Below are positions 9,097-17,838 of a stretch of 64,000 nucleotides of DNA, piece after piece. The translations under genes and the position numbers were made by a program. The DNA comes from an uncultured Eisenbergiella sp. (GTDB lineage Bacteria > Bacillota > Clostridia > Lachnospirales > Lachnospiraceae): assembly GCA_947630215.1 (NCBI GenBank), contig CANRGX010000002.1, forward strand, positions 62,001 to 126,000. Reading direction: 5' to 3'. Within the stretch, counting starts at the first letter, position 1. The number at the start of each line of letters is the position of its first letter. The notes beneath the pieces are model-generated. The model searched no databases, was not told the origin of the DNA, and saw only the letters and a list, made by a program, of their open reading frames with translations.

Positions 9097-10422
9097 TTAT
9101 GTCGTTTCTTTGTCCGTATCCTGCGCCGGTTCGTCCGATGGCACAGCGGCTTCTTCGTCCGCTTTTTCCTCCGGCAGCAGGATACGGACTTTTGTAATCC
9201 GGTTTTGCCGGACTTCCTCGGCCGTCAGCCGGATGCCGTCCGCTGTGGTAACCTGATCGCCCGGCTGGGGCATCCGATCCAGAATCTCGATGATAATGCC
9301 GCCGACGGAATCGTAATCCTCGCTGTCCAGTCCGGTGCCGATGGCATCGTTGAGGTCGGACAGTTTCACGCCGCCCTCCACCAGGTATTCCCGATCTCCG
9401 GTCTTCTGGATGAGGTTGTCTTCGTCGGCGTCGTATTCGTCGCGGATTTCCCCGACGATCTCCTCCAGCAGATCTTCCAGCGTGATCATGCCCACGCAGG
9501 AGCCGTATTCGTCCAGAACGAAGGCGACGTTAAAAGGGGACTGACGCATCTCCAGCATCAGATCCGCCGTTTTCTTATATTCATAGGTATAGTAGGCGTC
9601 CCGCAGAATGTCCCGGATGTGGAAGGAATCCCGGTCGGCGACAAACATGAAGTCCTTGATGTTGACCAGGCCGATGATGTTGTCGTTGTCCTCCTGATAA
9701 ACGGGGATACGGGTATACAGATTCTCCCGGAACACGGAAAACAGCTCCTCGTATCCGGCCTCCACACTGACCGTGCTCATGTCGATGCGGGGGATCATGA
9801 TATCCTTCGCCACCGTGTCTGAAAACTCGAACACGTTATAGATCATTTCCCGTTCTTCCGTTTCAATGACGCCGTCCTCGTGGCTGACGTCCACATAGGT
9901 TTTTAACTCCGTTTCCGTCATCTGACTGGAGCGCTGGCCGGGATCGATGCGCATGAGAAACAGAATGGCGCCGGACAGCTTATCCACAAGGAAAATGACG
10001 GGAGTGAGCAGGTGCATCAGAAACAGAATGATCCGCGCGTAGGAAAGCGCCAGTTTTTCCGCTTTCAGAAGCGCGGTATTTTTGGGCACGATTTCCCCGA
10101 ACAGAAGAACCAGCAGGGTCAAAAGCCCCGTGCCCACGCCGACGGCCCAGCTTCCGAAGTATTTTGTCACCAGCACGGTGACAAGGGAGGAAGCCGAGAT
10201 ATTGACGATGTTATTGCCGATAAGGATGGTGGAAATCATCTTGGAATTGTGATCCAGCACCTTTTGCAGGAGAACGGCCCTGCGATCCCCTTCTTCCGCC
10301 AGCGCGCGGATTTTCACCCGGTTTGCTGTGGTAAGGGCGGTTTCGGCGGACGAAAAAAAGGCCGAGAGGGCGAGCAGGACGATAATAAAGAAAAGCTGTA
10401 TGACGCCTGGAGAATCCAACAA
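9097..10422 (-). CDS. CNNM/CorC-HlyC family membrane protein with CBS pair
   Basis: Membrane protein of 441 residues. The N-terminal CNNM (DUF21) domain covers about residues 1-190, with four hydrophobic segments and the motifs FFSSAETAL and FGEIVPKN. A tandem CBS nucleotide-binding pair (about 200-335) contains VFEFSDTVAKDIMIPRID and VLDEYGSCVGMITLEDLLEE. A CorC_HlyC domain and an acidic tail end the protein. These proteins are linked to Mg2+ or Co2+ efflux; the older hemolysin label is not functional evidence. It converges with ddh 32 bp away, and I see no clear terminator in that gap. Confidence 0.88.
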   Translation of the reverse strand: MLDSPGVIQLFFIIVLLALSAFFSSAETALTTANRVKIRALAEEGDRRAVLLQKVLDHNSKMISTILIGNNIVNISASSLVTVLVTKYFGSWAVGVGTGLLTLLVLLFGEIVPKNTALLKAEKLALSYARIILFLMHLLTPVIFLVDKLSGAILFLMRIDPGQRSSQMTETELKTYVDVSHEDGVIETEEREMIYNVFEFSDTVAKDIMIPRIDMSTVSVEAGYEELFSVFRENLYTRIPVYQEDNDNIIGLVNIKDFMFVADRDSFHIRDILRDAYYTYEYKKTADLMLEMRQSPFNVAFVLDEYGSCVGMITLEDLLEEIVGEIRDEYDADEDNLIQKTGDREYLVEGGVKLSDLNDAIGTGLDSEDYDSVGGIIIEILDRMPQPGDQVTTADGIRLTAEEVRQNRITKVRILLPEEKADEEAAVPSDEPAQDTDKETT

Positions 10423-10459
10423 AAATCAACTCCTTACTGTTGCGATTGTTTTATCTGCA

Positions 10460-10488
10460 ATCATACAAAAAAACACAGCGGTTGTCAA
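10460..10488 (-). promoter_or_regulatory. Near-consensus promoter of the CNNM/CBS gene
   Basis: On the minus strand: TTGACA (10488-10483), 17-bp spacer rich in T, TATGAT (10465-10460). It lies 38 bp upstream of the start. Confidence 0.8.
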
Positions 10489-10577
10489 GTTTGGCGGCCG
10501 GAAGGAATATATATGAAAAAAAGAAACATGCCCTTTGCGGCTGTAAGGCGGGAAAAAGGGCGGGAGGGACGTAAAAA

Positions 10578-10964
10578 ATGGAAAAAAGGAAACAGGGGGA
10601 AGGGCACACTGTCCGGATTCCCATTGCGCTGATCAAATGTCTGCTGGCGGCCTATCTTCTGACCGGGGCAGCGCTGCTTTTGCTGGCGCTTTTATTGTAC
10701 CGGCTGCAGCTTTCGGAACAGATCGTAACGATTGGCATTCTTATCATCTATGCGCTGGCCTGTCTGGCCGCCGGTTTTCTGAGCGGGAAATGTATGCGGG
10801 AGCGCCGGTTTTTCTGGGGACTTTTATGCGGCGCGCTCTACTTTCTGATTCTGGCGCTGATCACACTGCTGGTCAACCATTCTTTCCAGGATCTGCACAC
10901 CCGTTTTTTTACGACGCTGATGATTTGCGCCGGCAGCGGTATGCTGGGAGGAATGTTCAGCTAG
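10578..10964 (+). CDS. TIGR04086-like small membrane protein
   Basis: Membrane protein of 128 residues with four predicted helices, at about 14-40, 46-66, 73-98 and 104-126. The loop after helix two is GKCMRERRFFWG. Sequence and location match the TIGR04086/DUF3792 family, which is frequently found just upstream of the SCIFF peptide gene in Clostridia. Function is unknown; a part in export or sensing of the SCIFF product is only an inference from position. The ATG at 10578 follows GGGAGGGACG. Confidence 0.72.
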   Translation: MEKRKQGEGHTVRIPIALIKCLLAAYLLTGAALLLLALLLYRLQLSEQIVTIGILIIYALACLAAGFLSGKCMRERRFFWGLLCGALYFLILALITLLVNHSFQDLHTRFFTTLMICAGSGMLGGMFS

Positions 10965-11015
10965 GAACCGGATGCGAACTTTTTGAAAAAAGTGCTTTTC
11001 CTGGCGCTAAAACTA

Positions 11016-11064
11016 TGATATACTGTGTAAAGCTGTGAAAAGAGACGGTTCTGACGTCTTTTCA
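11016..11064 (+). promoter_or_regulatory. Extended -10 promoter and leader hairpin of scfA
   Basis: TGA-TATACT (11016-11024) forms an extended -10; the -35 region TTTTCC (10996-11001) is weak. The leader then folds as TGAAAAGAGACG (11036-11047) against CGTCTTTTCA (11055-11064), ending just before the ribosome site AAGGAGG. This could stabilise the peptide mRNA. Confidence 0.55.
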
Positions 11065-11084
11065 TGATAAGGAGGACTTTTGAG

Positions 11085-11228
11085 ATGAAGCACATCAAGA
11101 CGCTGGTTACCAGAGATTTAAAGGAGTCCATGAAGAAGGGCGGATGCGGGGAATGCCAGACCTCCTGCCAGTCTGCCTGCAAGACCTCCTGCACGGTCGG
11201 AAATCAGAGCTGCGAGAAGGCGAAATAA
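11085..11228 (+). CDS. scfA: SCIFF ranthipeptide precursor (six cysteines in forty-five residues)
   Basis: Precursor peptide of 47 residues. The leader MKHIKTLVTRDLKESMKKGG is followed by a core with six Cys at positions 21, 24, 28, 32, 36 and 43, interspersed with Thr and Ser. This is the SCIFF family, nearly universal in Clostridia. In studied members the adjacent radical SAM enzyme makes thioether links from Cys to residues such as Thr, which places SCIFF among the ranthipeptides (sactipeptide-like). An ideal AAGGAGG ribosome site lies before the ATG, suggesting strong translation. The mature product's role is unsettled; quorum-type signalling has been proposed. Confidence 0.95.
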   Translation: MKHIKTLVTRDLKESMKKGGCGECQTSCQSACKTSCTVGNQSCEKAK

Positions 11229-11239
11229 GCAGACGAGAG

Positions 11240-11271
11240 GTAAGGACACCACGCTTTGAGGGTGTCCTTAC
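11240..11271 (+). terminator. Hairpin between scfA and scfB (attenuator)
   Basis: Perfect 11-bp stem GTAAGGACACC (11240-11250) / GGTGTCCTTAC (11261-11271) with a 10-nt loop, followed only by GTTTGG. The weak T run suggests partial termination or an mRNA-stabilising stem, giving more precursor than maturase. Confidence 0.65.
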
Positions 11272-11295
11272 GTTTGGCAGGAAGGGAGTTATTTT

Positions 11296-12687
11296 GTGAT
11301 CCATCAGTATAAGAACAACGGCTATAACATCGTGCTGGATGAAAACAGCGGCAGCATTCATGTTGTGGACGATGTGGTATATGACGTGCTTCCGCTGGCG
11401 GGACAGCTCATAGAGCAGGGCATACGGGACGCAGACACCATCACCGCAGCGGCCATGGCCTGCCGGCTGCTGCCGTATCCGGAGCAGGAAGTACGGGAAG
11501 CTGTGGAAGAAATCCTGACACTTTCCAAAGAGGGCACCCTGTTTTCGGAGGATGTGTACGAGGACTATATCCAGGCGTTTGAACAGCGGCAGACCGTGGT
11601 GAAGGCGCTTTGTCTGCACATTGCCCACGACTGCAATCTGGCCTGCAGATACTGTTTTGCGGGCGAAGGGGAATACCACGGCAGGCGGGCGCTGATGAGC
11701 CTGGAGGTCGGAAAGAAAGCCTTGGATTTCCTGGTGACCAATTCCGGCAGCCGCGTGAATCTGGAGGTGGATTTTTTCGGCGGGGAACCGCTGATGAACT
11801 GGCAGGTGGTCAAGGATCTGGTGGCCTACGGCAGAAGCTTGGAGCAGCCTTTCCACAAGAAGTTCCGCTTTACCCTGACCACCAACGGCGTGCTTTTGGA
11901 CGACGAGGTAATGGAGTTTGTCAACCGCGAGATGAGCAATGTGGTGCTCAGTATCGACGGCCGCCGGCAGGTACATGACCGGATGCGTCCCTTTCGGGGC
12001 GGGCAGGGCAGCTACGATCTGGTAGTGCCCAAATTTTTGAAGATGGCGGAGAGCCGGGGACAGAAAAATTATTATGTGCGTGGCACCTTCACCCATGAAA
12101 ACCTGGATTTTTCAAAGGACGTGCTGCATCTGGCCGATCTGGGGTTCGAGCAGATTTCCGTGGAGCCCGTGGTGGCGGATCCGAAGGAGCCGTATGCGCT
12201 TCAGGAGGCGGATTTGCCGATCCTGATGGCGGAATACGATACGCTGGCCAGGGAACTTTTGAAACGGCAAAAAGAGGGCAGGGGCGTAAACTTTTTCCAC
12301 TTCATGATCGATTTGAGCGGCGGCCCCTGTGCGGCAAAACGGCTTTCCGGATGCGGGTCGGGCACGGAATATCTGGCGGTGACGCCCTGGGGCGATCTGT
12401 ATCCCTGTCATCAGTTTGTGGGCAATGAGGAGTTCCTTTTGGGGAACGTGCAGGACGGTATCCTGCGCCCGGATCTGGTGGACAAGTTTAAACAGTGCAG
12501 CGTCTATTCCAGAGAAAAGTGCCGCAAATGCTTCGCCAGATTTTATTGCAGCGGCGGCTGCGCGGCCAACGCCTATCACAGCCACGGGGACATCAACAGC
12601 GTCTACGAGCTGGGATGCGAACTGCAGAAAAAGCGCGTGGAATGCGCGATCATGATAAAAGCGGCTCTGGCCGATGAAGAAGGATAA
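11296..12687 (+). CDS. scfB: SCIFF thioether-bridging radical SAM maturase
   Basis: Radical SAM/SPASM peptide maturase of 463 residues acting on ScfA. The N-terminal 100 residues form the peptide-recognition (RRE-like) region. The SAM cluster motif is Cys113, Cys117 and Cys120 (HDCNLACRYCFAGEG). The C-terminal SPASM region has many Cys (GPCAAKRLSGCGSG, YPCHQF, CRKCFARFYCSGGCAAN) for two auxiliary Fe-S clusters. The start is GTG at 11296, preceded by GGGAG at loose spacing; with the upstream hairpin this should keep enzyme levels below precursor levels. Only 13 bp separate it from secDF. Confidence 0.94.
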   Translation: MIHQYKNNGYNIVLDENSGSIHVVDDVVYDVLPLAGQLIEQGIRDADTITAAAMACRLLPYPEQEVREAVEEILTLSKEGTLFSEDVYEDYIQAFEQRQTVVKALCLHIAHDCNLACRYCFAGEGEYHGRRALMSLEVGKKALDFLVTNSGSRVNLEVDFFGGEPLMNWQVVKDLVAYGRSLEQPFHKKFRFTLTTNGVLLDDEVMEFVNREMSNVVLSIDGRRQVHDRMRPFRGGQGSYDLVVPKFLKMAESRGQKNYYVRGTFTHENLDFSKDVLHLADLGFEQISVEPVVADPKEPYALQEADLPILMAEYDTLARELLKRQKEGRGVNFFHFMIDLSGGPCAAKRLSGCGSGTEYLAVTPWGDLYPCHQFVGNEEFLLGNVQDGILRPDLVDKFKQCSVYSREKCRKCFARFYCSGGCAANAYHSHGDINSVYELGCELQKKRVECAIMIKAALADEEG

Positions 12688-12700
12688 GGAGAAGGAAAAA

Positions 12701-14881
12701 ATGGACAAGAAAAAAGGCATTCTCACACTGGTCATTTCGATCCTGGCTCTGATCGGATGTACCATTGTGGCGGTGTTCGGTCTGGATTCCGGCAAGACCG
12801 GTTCCGCTTCCAATATCAAGCTGGGGCTGGATCTGGCCGGCGGCGTGAGCATCACATACGAGGTGGTGGGGGAGGAGAACCCCAGCGCCGAGCAGATGAG
12901 CGACACGATTTATAAGCTGCAGCAGCGCGCGGACGGCTATTCCACCGAGGCCCAGGTCTATCAGGAGGGGAGCAACCGGATCAACATCGAGATCCCCGGC
13001 GTGTCCGACGCCAACGCGATCCTGGAGGAGTTGGGCAGCCCCGGTTCCCTGCTGTTTCTGGACAAGGACGGCAATGAGGTGCTGACCGGTACCGATGTGG
13101 CGGACGCCCAGGCCGTATATGAGACCAACAGCATGGGCAGCCAGGAGCCGGTGGTGGCGCTGACGCTGACGGAGGAGGGCACAAAGAAGTTTGCGGCCGC
13201 CACCAAAGCAGCGCTGCCCAATCACGATATTATCTATATCATTTATGACAACATGATCGTCAGTTATCCCAGCGTGCAGGCGGAGATCACAGACGGTCAC
13301 GCGGTGATCAACGGCATGGAGTCCTTTGAGGCGGCCAGCAATCTGGCTTCTACCATCCGTATCGGCGGTCTTTCCCTGGAACTGCAGGAGCTGCGCTCCA
13401 ATGTGGTGGGGGCCCAGCTGGGCAGCGACGCCATCCGGACAAGTCTGATTGCGGGGGCCATCGGCCTGGCGCTCATCGTGATTTTCATGATTGCCGTTTA
13501 CTGGATCCCCGGCGTGGCCAGCGCCCTGGCGCTGTGTCTGTATACGGTCATGCTGGTGCTTTTGCTCAACGGCTTTGACATGACGCTGACGCTGCCCGGC
13601 ATCGCGGGCATCATCCTTTCCATCGGTATGGCGGTGGATGCAAACGTCATTATTTTCGCCCGTATCCGGGAGGAAATCGCCACCGGCAAGACGGTGCGCT
13701 CCGCCATCAAGATCGGCTTCCAGAAAGCGTTTTCCGCCATCTTTGACGGCAACGTGACCACGCTGATTGCGGCGGCGGTGCTGGGCTGGATGGGAAGCGG
13801 CACCATCAAGGGCTTTGCCCAGACGCTGGCGCTTGGTATTGTGCTTTCCATGTTTACGGCGCTGGTGGTGACGAGGCTCATCTTAAACGCGCTGTACGCG
13901 GTGGGCTTCCAGAAGGAAAAATTCTACGGCCGCGCCAAGGAGCGGACGCCCATCAACTTCCTGAGCAAGAAAGTAGTGTTTATCGCAATTTCCTGCGTCC
14001 TTATCGTGGGCGGTTTTGTGTTCATGGGTGTGAACCGTGCCTCTACCGGCAACGCGCTCAACTACAGTCTGGAATTTATCGGCGGTACTTCCACCAATGT
14101 GACCTTCCCGGAGGATCGGAGCATTGAGGATCTGGACGCCAATGTGGTGCCTGTCATCGAGCAGATCAGCGGCGATCCCAATGTGCAGACCCAGAAGGTG
14201 CAGGGAACCAATGAAGTGATTTTCAAGACCCGCACCCTGACGGTGGATCAGAGACAGGAGCTGGACGACGCCCTGGTGGATCAGTTCGGCGTAGAGAAGG
14301 AAAGCATTACGGCGGAGACCATCAGTTCCACCATCAGTTCGGAGATGCGTTCCAGCGCGGTGCTGGCGGTTTTGGTGGCCACGGTGCTGATGCTTCTGTA
14401 TATCTGGTTCCGCTTTAAGGATATCCGTTTCGGCGCCAGCAGCGTGCTGGCTCTGGTGCATGACGTGCTGGTGGTGCTGGCGTTTTACGCTGTGGCAAAG
14501 GTTTCGGTGGGCAACACCTTTATCGCCTGTATGCTGACCATCGTCGGGTATTCCATCAACGCCACCATCGTGATTTTCGACCGCGTGAGAGAGAATCTGC
14601 GGCTTTCCGGCAGCAGGGCGGATCTGCAGGAGCTGGTGAACCGCAGTATCACCCAGACGCTTTCCAGAAGCATTTTTACGTCCCTGACGACGTTTGTCAT
14701 GGTGGCGGCCCTGTATGTGCTGGGCGTCTCCAGTATCAAAGAATTTGCCCTTCCCCTGATGGTGGGCATTGTCTGCGGCGCGTATTCTTCCGTCTGCCTG
14801 ACCGGCGCCATGTGGTATCTGATGCGCACGAAGATCGGGAAAAAGACAGAGGCTGGCAAGGGAAAAGCCGCCGCAAAATAA
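12701..14881 (+). CDS. secDF: Protein translocase subunit SecDF (natural SecD-SecF fusion)
   Basis: A single 726-residue protein joining SecD and SecF, the proton-driven accessory of the Sec export channel. The SecD half has helix 1 at residues 7-25, GLDLAGGVSITYEV in the periplasmic-side domain 1, then a five-helix block with IAGIILSIGMAVDANVIIFA. The SecF half begins near residue 420 with its own helix and EFIGGTSTNVTF, and repeats the membrane block (LTIVGYSINATIVIFDRVRE). AAGGAGAAGG precedes the ATG at 12701. Cotranscription with scfB is likely. Confidence 0.95.
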   Translation: MDKKKGILTLVISILALIGCTIVAVFGLDSGKTGSASNIKLGLDLAGGVSITYEVVGEENPSAEQMSDTIYKLQQRADGYSTEAQVYQEGSNRINIEIPGVSDANAILEELGSPGSLLFLDKDGNEVLTGTDVADAQAVYETNSMGSQEPVVALTLTEEGTKKFAAATKAALPNHDIIYIIYDNMIVSYPSVQAEITDGHAVINGMESFEAASNLASTIRIGGLSLELQELRSNVVGAQLGSDAIRTSLIAGAIGLALIVIFMIAVYWIPGVASALALCLYTVMLVLLLNGFDMTLTLPGIAGIILSIGMAVDANVIIFARIREEIATGKTVRSAIKIGFQKAFSAIFDGNVTTLIAAAVLGWMGSGTIKGFAQTLALGIVLSMFTALVVTRLILNALYAVGFQKEKFYGRAKERTPINFLSKKVVFIAISCVLIVGGFVFMGVNRASTGNALNYSLEFIGGTSTNVTFPEDRSIEDLDANVVPVIEQISGDPNVQTQKVQGTNEVIFKTRTLTVDQRQELDDALVDQFGVEKESITAETISSTISSEMRSSAVLAVLVATVLMLLYIWFRFKDIRFGASSVLALVHDVLVVLAFYAVAKVSVGNTFIACMLTIVGYSINATIVIFDRVRENLRLSGSRADLQELVNRSITQTLSRSIFTSLTTFVMVAALYVLGVSSIKEFALPLMVGIVCGAYSSVCLTGAMWYLMRTKIGKKTEAGKGKAAAK

Positions 14882-14890
14882 GCGCACTTT

Positions 14891-14935
14891 AAAAAGCCGG
14901 GGAACGCGCCGCAGGTGCTTCCCCGGCCTTTTTGG
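14891..14935 (+). terminator. Intrinsic terminator after secDF
   Basis: Stem GCCGGGGAA (14896-14904) / TTCCCCGGC (14919-14927) flanked by AAAAA and CTTTTT. It separates the SCIFF-secDF unit from recJ. Confidence 0.85.
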
Positions 14936-14964
14936 ACTATGGGAAGAAAAGGACAAAACAGACG

Positions 14965-16770
14965 ATGGAAAAGTGGTACGTGGCGGCCAAACGGGCCGAT
15001 TTTGACGGGATTGCGGCGCAGTTTCACATCAGTCCCGTGCTGGCCCGGATCCTTCGCAACCGGGATGTGGTGGGCCCGGAAGCGATAGAAAAATACTTAA
15101 ACGGCACCGTGGCGGATCTGTACGCGCCGTCCCTTTTAAAGGGAATGGAGGAGGCGGCCCGGATCCTGCGGGAGAAAATTCGGGCGGGCTGCCGGATCCG
15201 TGTGATCGGGGACTATGACGTGGACGGGATCTGCGCCTCCTATATTCTGAAAAAGGGGCTTTGCTGCTGTGGCGCGAAAGCGGACGTCAGGATTCCCCAC
15301 CGGATGAAGGACGGGTACGGGCTCAACGACTCCCTGGTGGAGGAAGCGAAAACAGACGGGATCGATACGATTGTGACCTGCGATAACGGCATTGCCGCAG
15401 CCGACCAGGTGCGGCTGGCCCATACACTGGGTATGACGGTGATCGTGACGGATCACCATGAGGTCCCCTATGAGGAAACGGAGAGCGGGCGCCGCTGTCT
15501 GCTCCCTTTGGCGGACGCGGTAATCGATCCCAAACAGCCGGGCTGTTCCTATCCCTTTCGGGAGATCTGCGGCGCCACAGTGGCCCTGAAGCTGGTACAG
15601 GAACTGTTTTCCCTTTTCGGTCTGCCGGGCATCTGTCCGTCCAGCGATCCGTCTGTCCCGCACGGTGTGCTGGACGAGCTGCTGGAACTGGCGGCCTTTG
15701 CCACGGTCTGCGATGTGATGCCGCTGCAGGATGAGAACCGGATTCTGGTCAGGCACGGGCTGGCTCTGATGAAGCAGACCCAAAATCCCGGACTGCGGGC
15801 GCTGATGGAGGTAAACGGTATTCTGCCCGACCAGAGACAGAAGGCGATTGGCGCGTACCATATCGGATTCGTACTGGGGCCGTGTCTGAACGCTTCCGGA
15901 AGACTGGATACGGCGCTGCGGGCGCTTGCGCTTCTGGAGAGCAAAAACCGGCAGGAAGCGATTCCGGCGGCGGCTTTTTTAAAACAGCTCAACGACAGCC
16001 GGAAGGAAATGACGGAGAACTTTGTGGAAAGCGCGGCGCAGCTCATTGAAGAAAGTACGCTCAGGCAAGACAGGGTGCTGGTGGTATTTTTGCCGGACTG
16101 TCACGAGAGCATCGCGGGCATTATTGCGGGACGGCTGCGGGAACGCTATTTCCGGCCGGTTTTCGTGCTCACCCGGGGAGAGGAAGGGATAAAGGGCAGC
16201 GCGCGTTCCATCGAGGGCTACCATATCTATGAAGAAATGACCAAATGCCGCCAATACTTCACCCGTTACGGGGGACACCGCATGGCGGCGGGGCTTTCCA
16301 TGGCGGAAGCGGATATCGACGCCTTCCGGAAGGAAATCAACCAAAACTGCACGCTGACGCCGGAGGATATGCAGGAGCGGGTGCATATCGACGTACCCAT
16401 GCCCGTCTCCTATGTGACCTTCTCCCTGGTGGAGGAGCTGGGAAGGCTGGAGCCCTTTGGGACAGGCAATCCCAGACCGATCTTCGTGCACCGGGATCTG
16501 TTGTTTGTCTCGGCGCGGATTCTGGGAAAAAACCGGAATGTGCTGCGCTTTGTTGTGGTGGATGAAAAGGGCAGGCGCTGGGAAATGGTATATTTTGGAG
16601 ATCGGGCCGCTTTTGAGGACTATCTGGTTTCCCGCTTTGGGGAAAAGGCGCTGCAGGAACTGTATCGGGAAAGCGGGACAGGCGTGCGTCTGAGCGCGGT
16701 CTATTATCCCGAAATCAATGTATATCAGGGCAGCGCCAGGCTGCAGCTTGTTTTACAGTACTACAGGTGA
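14965..16770 (+). CDS. recJ: Single-stranded-DNA-specific exonuclease RecJ
   Basis: DHH-family 5'-3' single-strand exonuclease of 601 residues for recombination and mismatch repair. Metal-binding motifs are VIGDYDVDGICASY (motif I), VTCDNGIAA, TDHHEVPYEE (the DHH) and a later DVMPLQDEN. The DHHA1 domain shows HESIAGIIAGRLRERY and GSARSIEGYHIYE, with GGHRMAAGLSM near the end, and an OB fold closes the protein. The ATG at 14965 has only a distant GGA as ribosome site, so an earlier TTG at 14932, inside the terminator, cannot be excluded but is unlikely. Confidence 0.94.
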   Translation: MEKWYVAAKRADFDGIAAQFHISPVLARILRNRDVVGPEAIEKYLNGTVADLYAPSLLKGMEEAARILREKIRAGCRIRVIGDYDVDGICASYILKKGLCCCGAKADVRIPHRMKDGYGLNDSLVEEAKTDGIDTIVTCDNGIAAADQVRLAHTLGMTVIVTDHHEVPYEETESGRRCLLPLADAVIDPKQPGCSYPFREICGATVALKLVQELFSLFGLPGICPSSDPSVPHGVLDELLELAAFATVCDVMPLQDENRILVRHGLALMKQTQNPGLRALMEVNGILPDQRQKAIGAYHIGFVLGPCLNASGRLDTALRALALLESKNRQEAIPAAAFLKQLNDSRKEMTENFVESAAQLIEESTLRQDRVLVVFLPDCHESIAGIIAGRLRERYFRPVFVLTRGEEGIKGSARSIEGYHIYEEMTKCRQYFTRYGGHRMAAGLSMAEADIDAFRKEINQNCTLTPEDMQERVHIDVPMPVSYVTFSLVEELGRLEPFGTGNPRPIFVHRDLLFVSARILGKNRNVLRFVVVDEKGRRWEMVYFGDRAAFEDYLVSRFGEKALQELYRESGTGVRLSAVYYPEINVYQGSARLQLVLQYYR

Positions 16771-16783
16771 GGAGGAAAGGAAA

Positions 16784-17710
16784 ATGATCCTGACAGTGAC
16801 TTTAAATCCGGCGGTAGACAAAACGTATCGGGCCACACAGCTGATCAGCGGCCATGTGAACCGTATGGACAGTATGCGCAGCTTTCCCGGCGGCAAAGGG
16901 ATCAATGTGAGCCGGATTCTGCGGCAATACGGACAGCCGGTAACGGCCACCGGCTTTCTGGGCGGTCATACGGGCCGGTGGATAGAGGACAGGCTTCATG
17001 AAGCGGGAATTTCCTGCGCGTTTGCGGAGACGAAGGGGGAAACCCGCTGCAGCATGAACGTGGTGGCCGAGAACGGTTATGTGACCGAAATCCTGGAGCC
17101 GGGGCCGCAGATCGCGCCGGAGGAAAAGCAGACGTTTTTAGAATGCTTTGCCAGGCTTGTGCAGGTCTGCGATCTGACGGTGATCTCGGGCAGCGCGGCG
17201 CCCGGACTGGGAAAGGAAATCTACGCGGAACTGATCGACATCGCCGCCGCCTGTCAGAAAAAAGTGATTCTGGATGCCAGCGGGGAAGGGCTGCGGGCTG
17301 GCATTGCAAAAAAGCCGTTTCTGGTCAAGCCCAATCGCAGGGAACTGGAATATGCGGCGGGGCACAGCTGCCGCGGCGAGGGGCAGATTCTGGAAGCGGC
17401 CCGCAGCCTGGTGGAAACCGGGATCGGATATGTGGCGGTTTCCGTGGGGGAGAAGGGAATGTACCTGCTGGATCAGAACCGCAGGATGTTTGCCAGGGCG
17501 CCCCGGGTCCGGGTGGTCAATACGGTGGGATGCGGAGACAGCGCCTGCGCGTCCTTTGCCATGTCCTTGCTGAGAGGGGATGGAATGGAGGAAATGCTGC
17601 GGCGCGCGGTGGCGCTTTCCGCGGCCAGTGCCACCACGCTGGAAAGCGGTTCCATACCGGTGGAGGAGGCGCAAAGGCTGTACGAGGACGTGGTGGTGGA
17701 AGTGTTGTGA
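16784..17710 (+). CDS. 1-Phosphofructokinase-family hexose kinase (PfkB)
   Basis: Ribokinase/PfkB-fold sugar kinase of 308 residues. The N-terminal LTVTLNPAVDKTYRA and PGGKGINVSRIL are typical of the 1-phosphofructokinase/tagatose-6-phosphate kinase branch. The catalytic-base loop is NTVGCGDSACASFAMS, where Asp is the expected base. The Gly-Cys-Gly variant and the Ala-Cys after GDS differ slightly from the common GAGDSF pattern. No PTS fructose permease lies beside it, so the substrate is uncertain. GGAGGAAAGG precedes the ATG. It starts 13 bp after recJ. Confidence 0.88.
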   Translation: MILTVTLNPAVDKTYRATQLISGHVNRMDSMRSFPGGKGINVSRILRQYGQPVTATGFLGGHTGRWIEDRLHEAGISCAFAETKGETRCSMNVVAENGYVTEILEPGPQIAPEEKQTFLECFARLVQVCDLTVISGSAAPGLGKEIYAELIDIAAACQKKVILDASGEGLRAGIAKKPFLVKPNRRELEYAAGHSCRGEGQILEAARSLVETGIGYVAVSVGEKGMYLLDQNRRMFARAPRVRVVNTVGCGDSACASFAMSLLRGDGMEEMLRRAVALSAASATTLESGSIPVEEAQRLYEDVVVEVL

Positions 17711-17778
17711 CAAGGTTGTGACAAGGTTTCGCGGTTTTCGATTTATCTTATAATTTATTTATTTTGATTTTATGATAT

Positions 17779-17832
17779 TTTATATGTTTTTTATAGTTTA
17801 TACATATTTTCCTCACAAATGGGGGATAGATT
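17779..17832 (+). promoter_or_regulatory. PhoP-box-like direct repeats and -10 of a candidate small RNA
   Basis: Four hexamers at exact 11-bp steps: TTTATA (17779), TTTATA (17790), TACATA (17801), CTCACA (17812). TAGATT (17827-17832) can act as -10, and no -35 is recognisable, which is typical of activator-dependent promoters. Geometry is identical to the elements at 54542 and 59853. The AT-rich background makes the first two hexamers weak evidence. Confidence 0.5.
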
Positions 17833-17838
17833 AGAATC

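Noticed and set aside
10513..10632. Possible 39-residue basic peptide gene upstream of the TIGR04086-like gene
   Set aside because: It overlaps that gene in another frame, and the Lys/Arg-rich product comes from A/G-rich sequence. There is no independent support.
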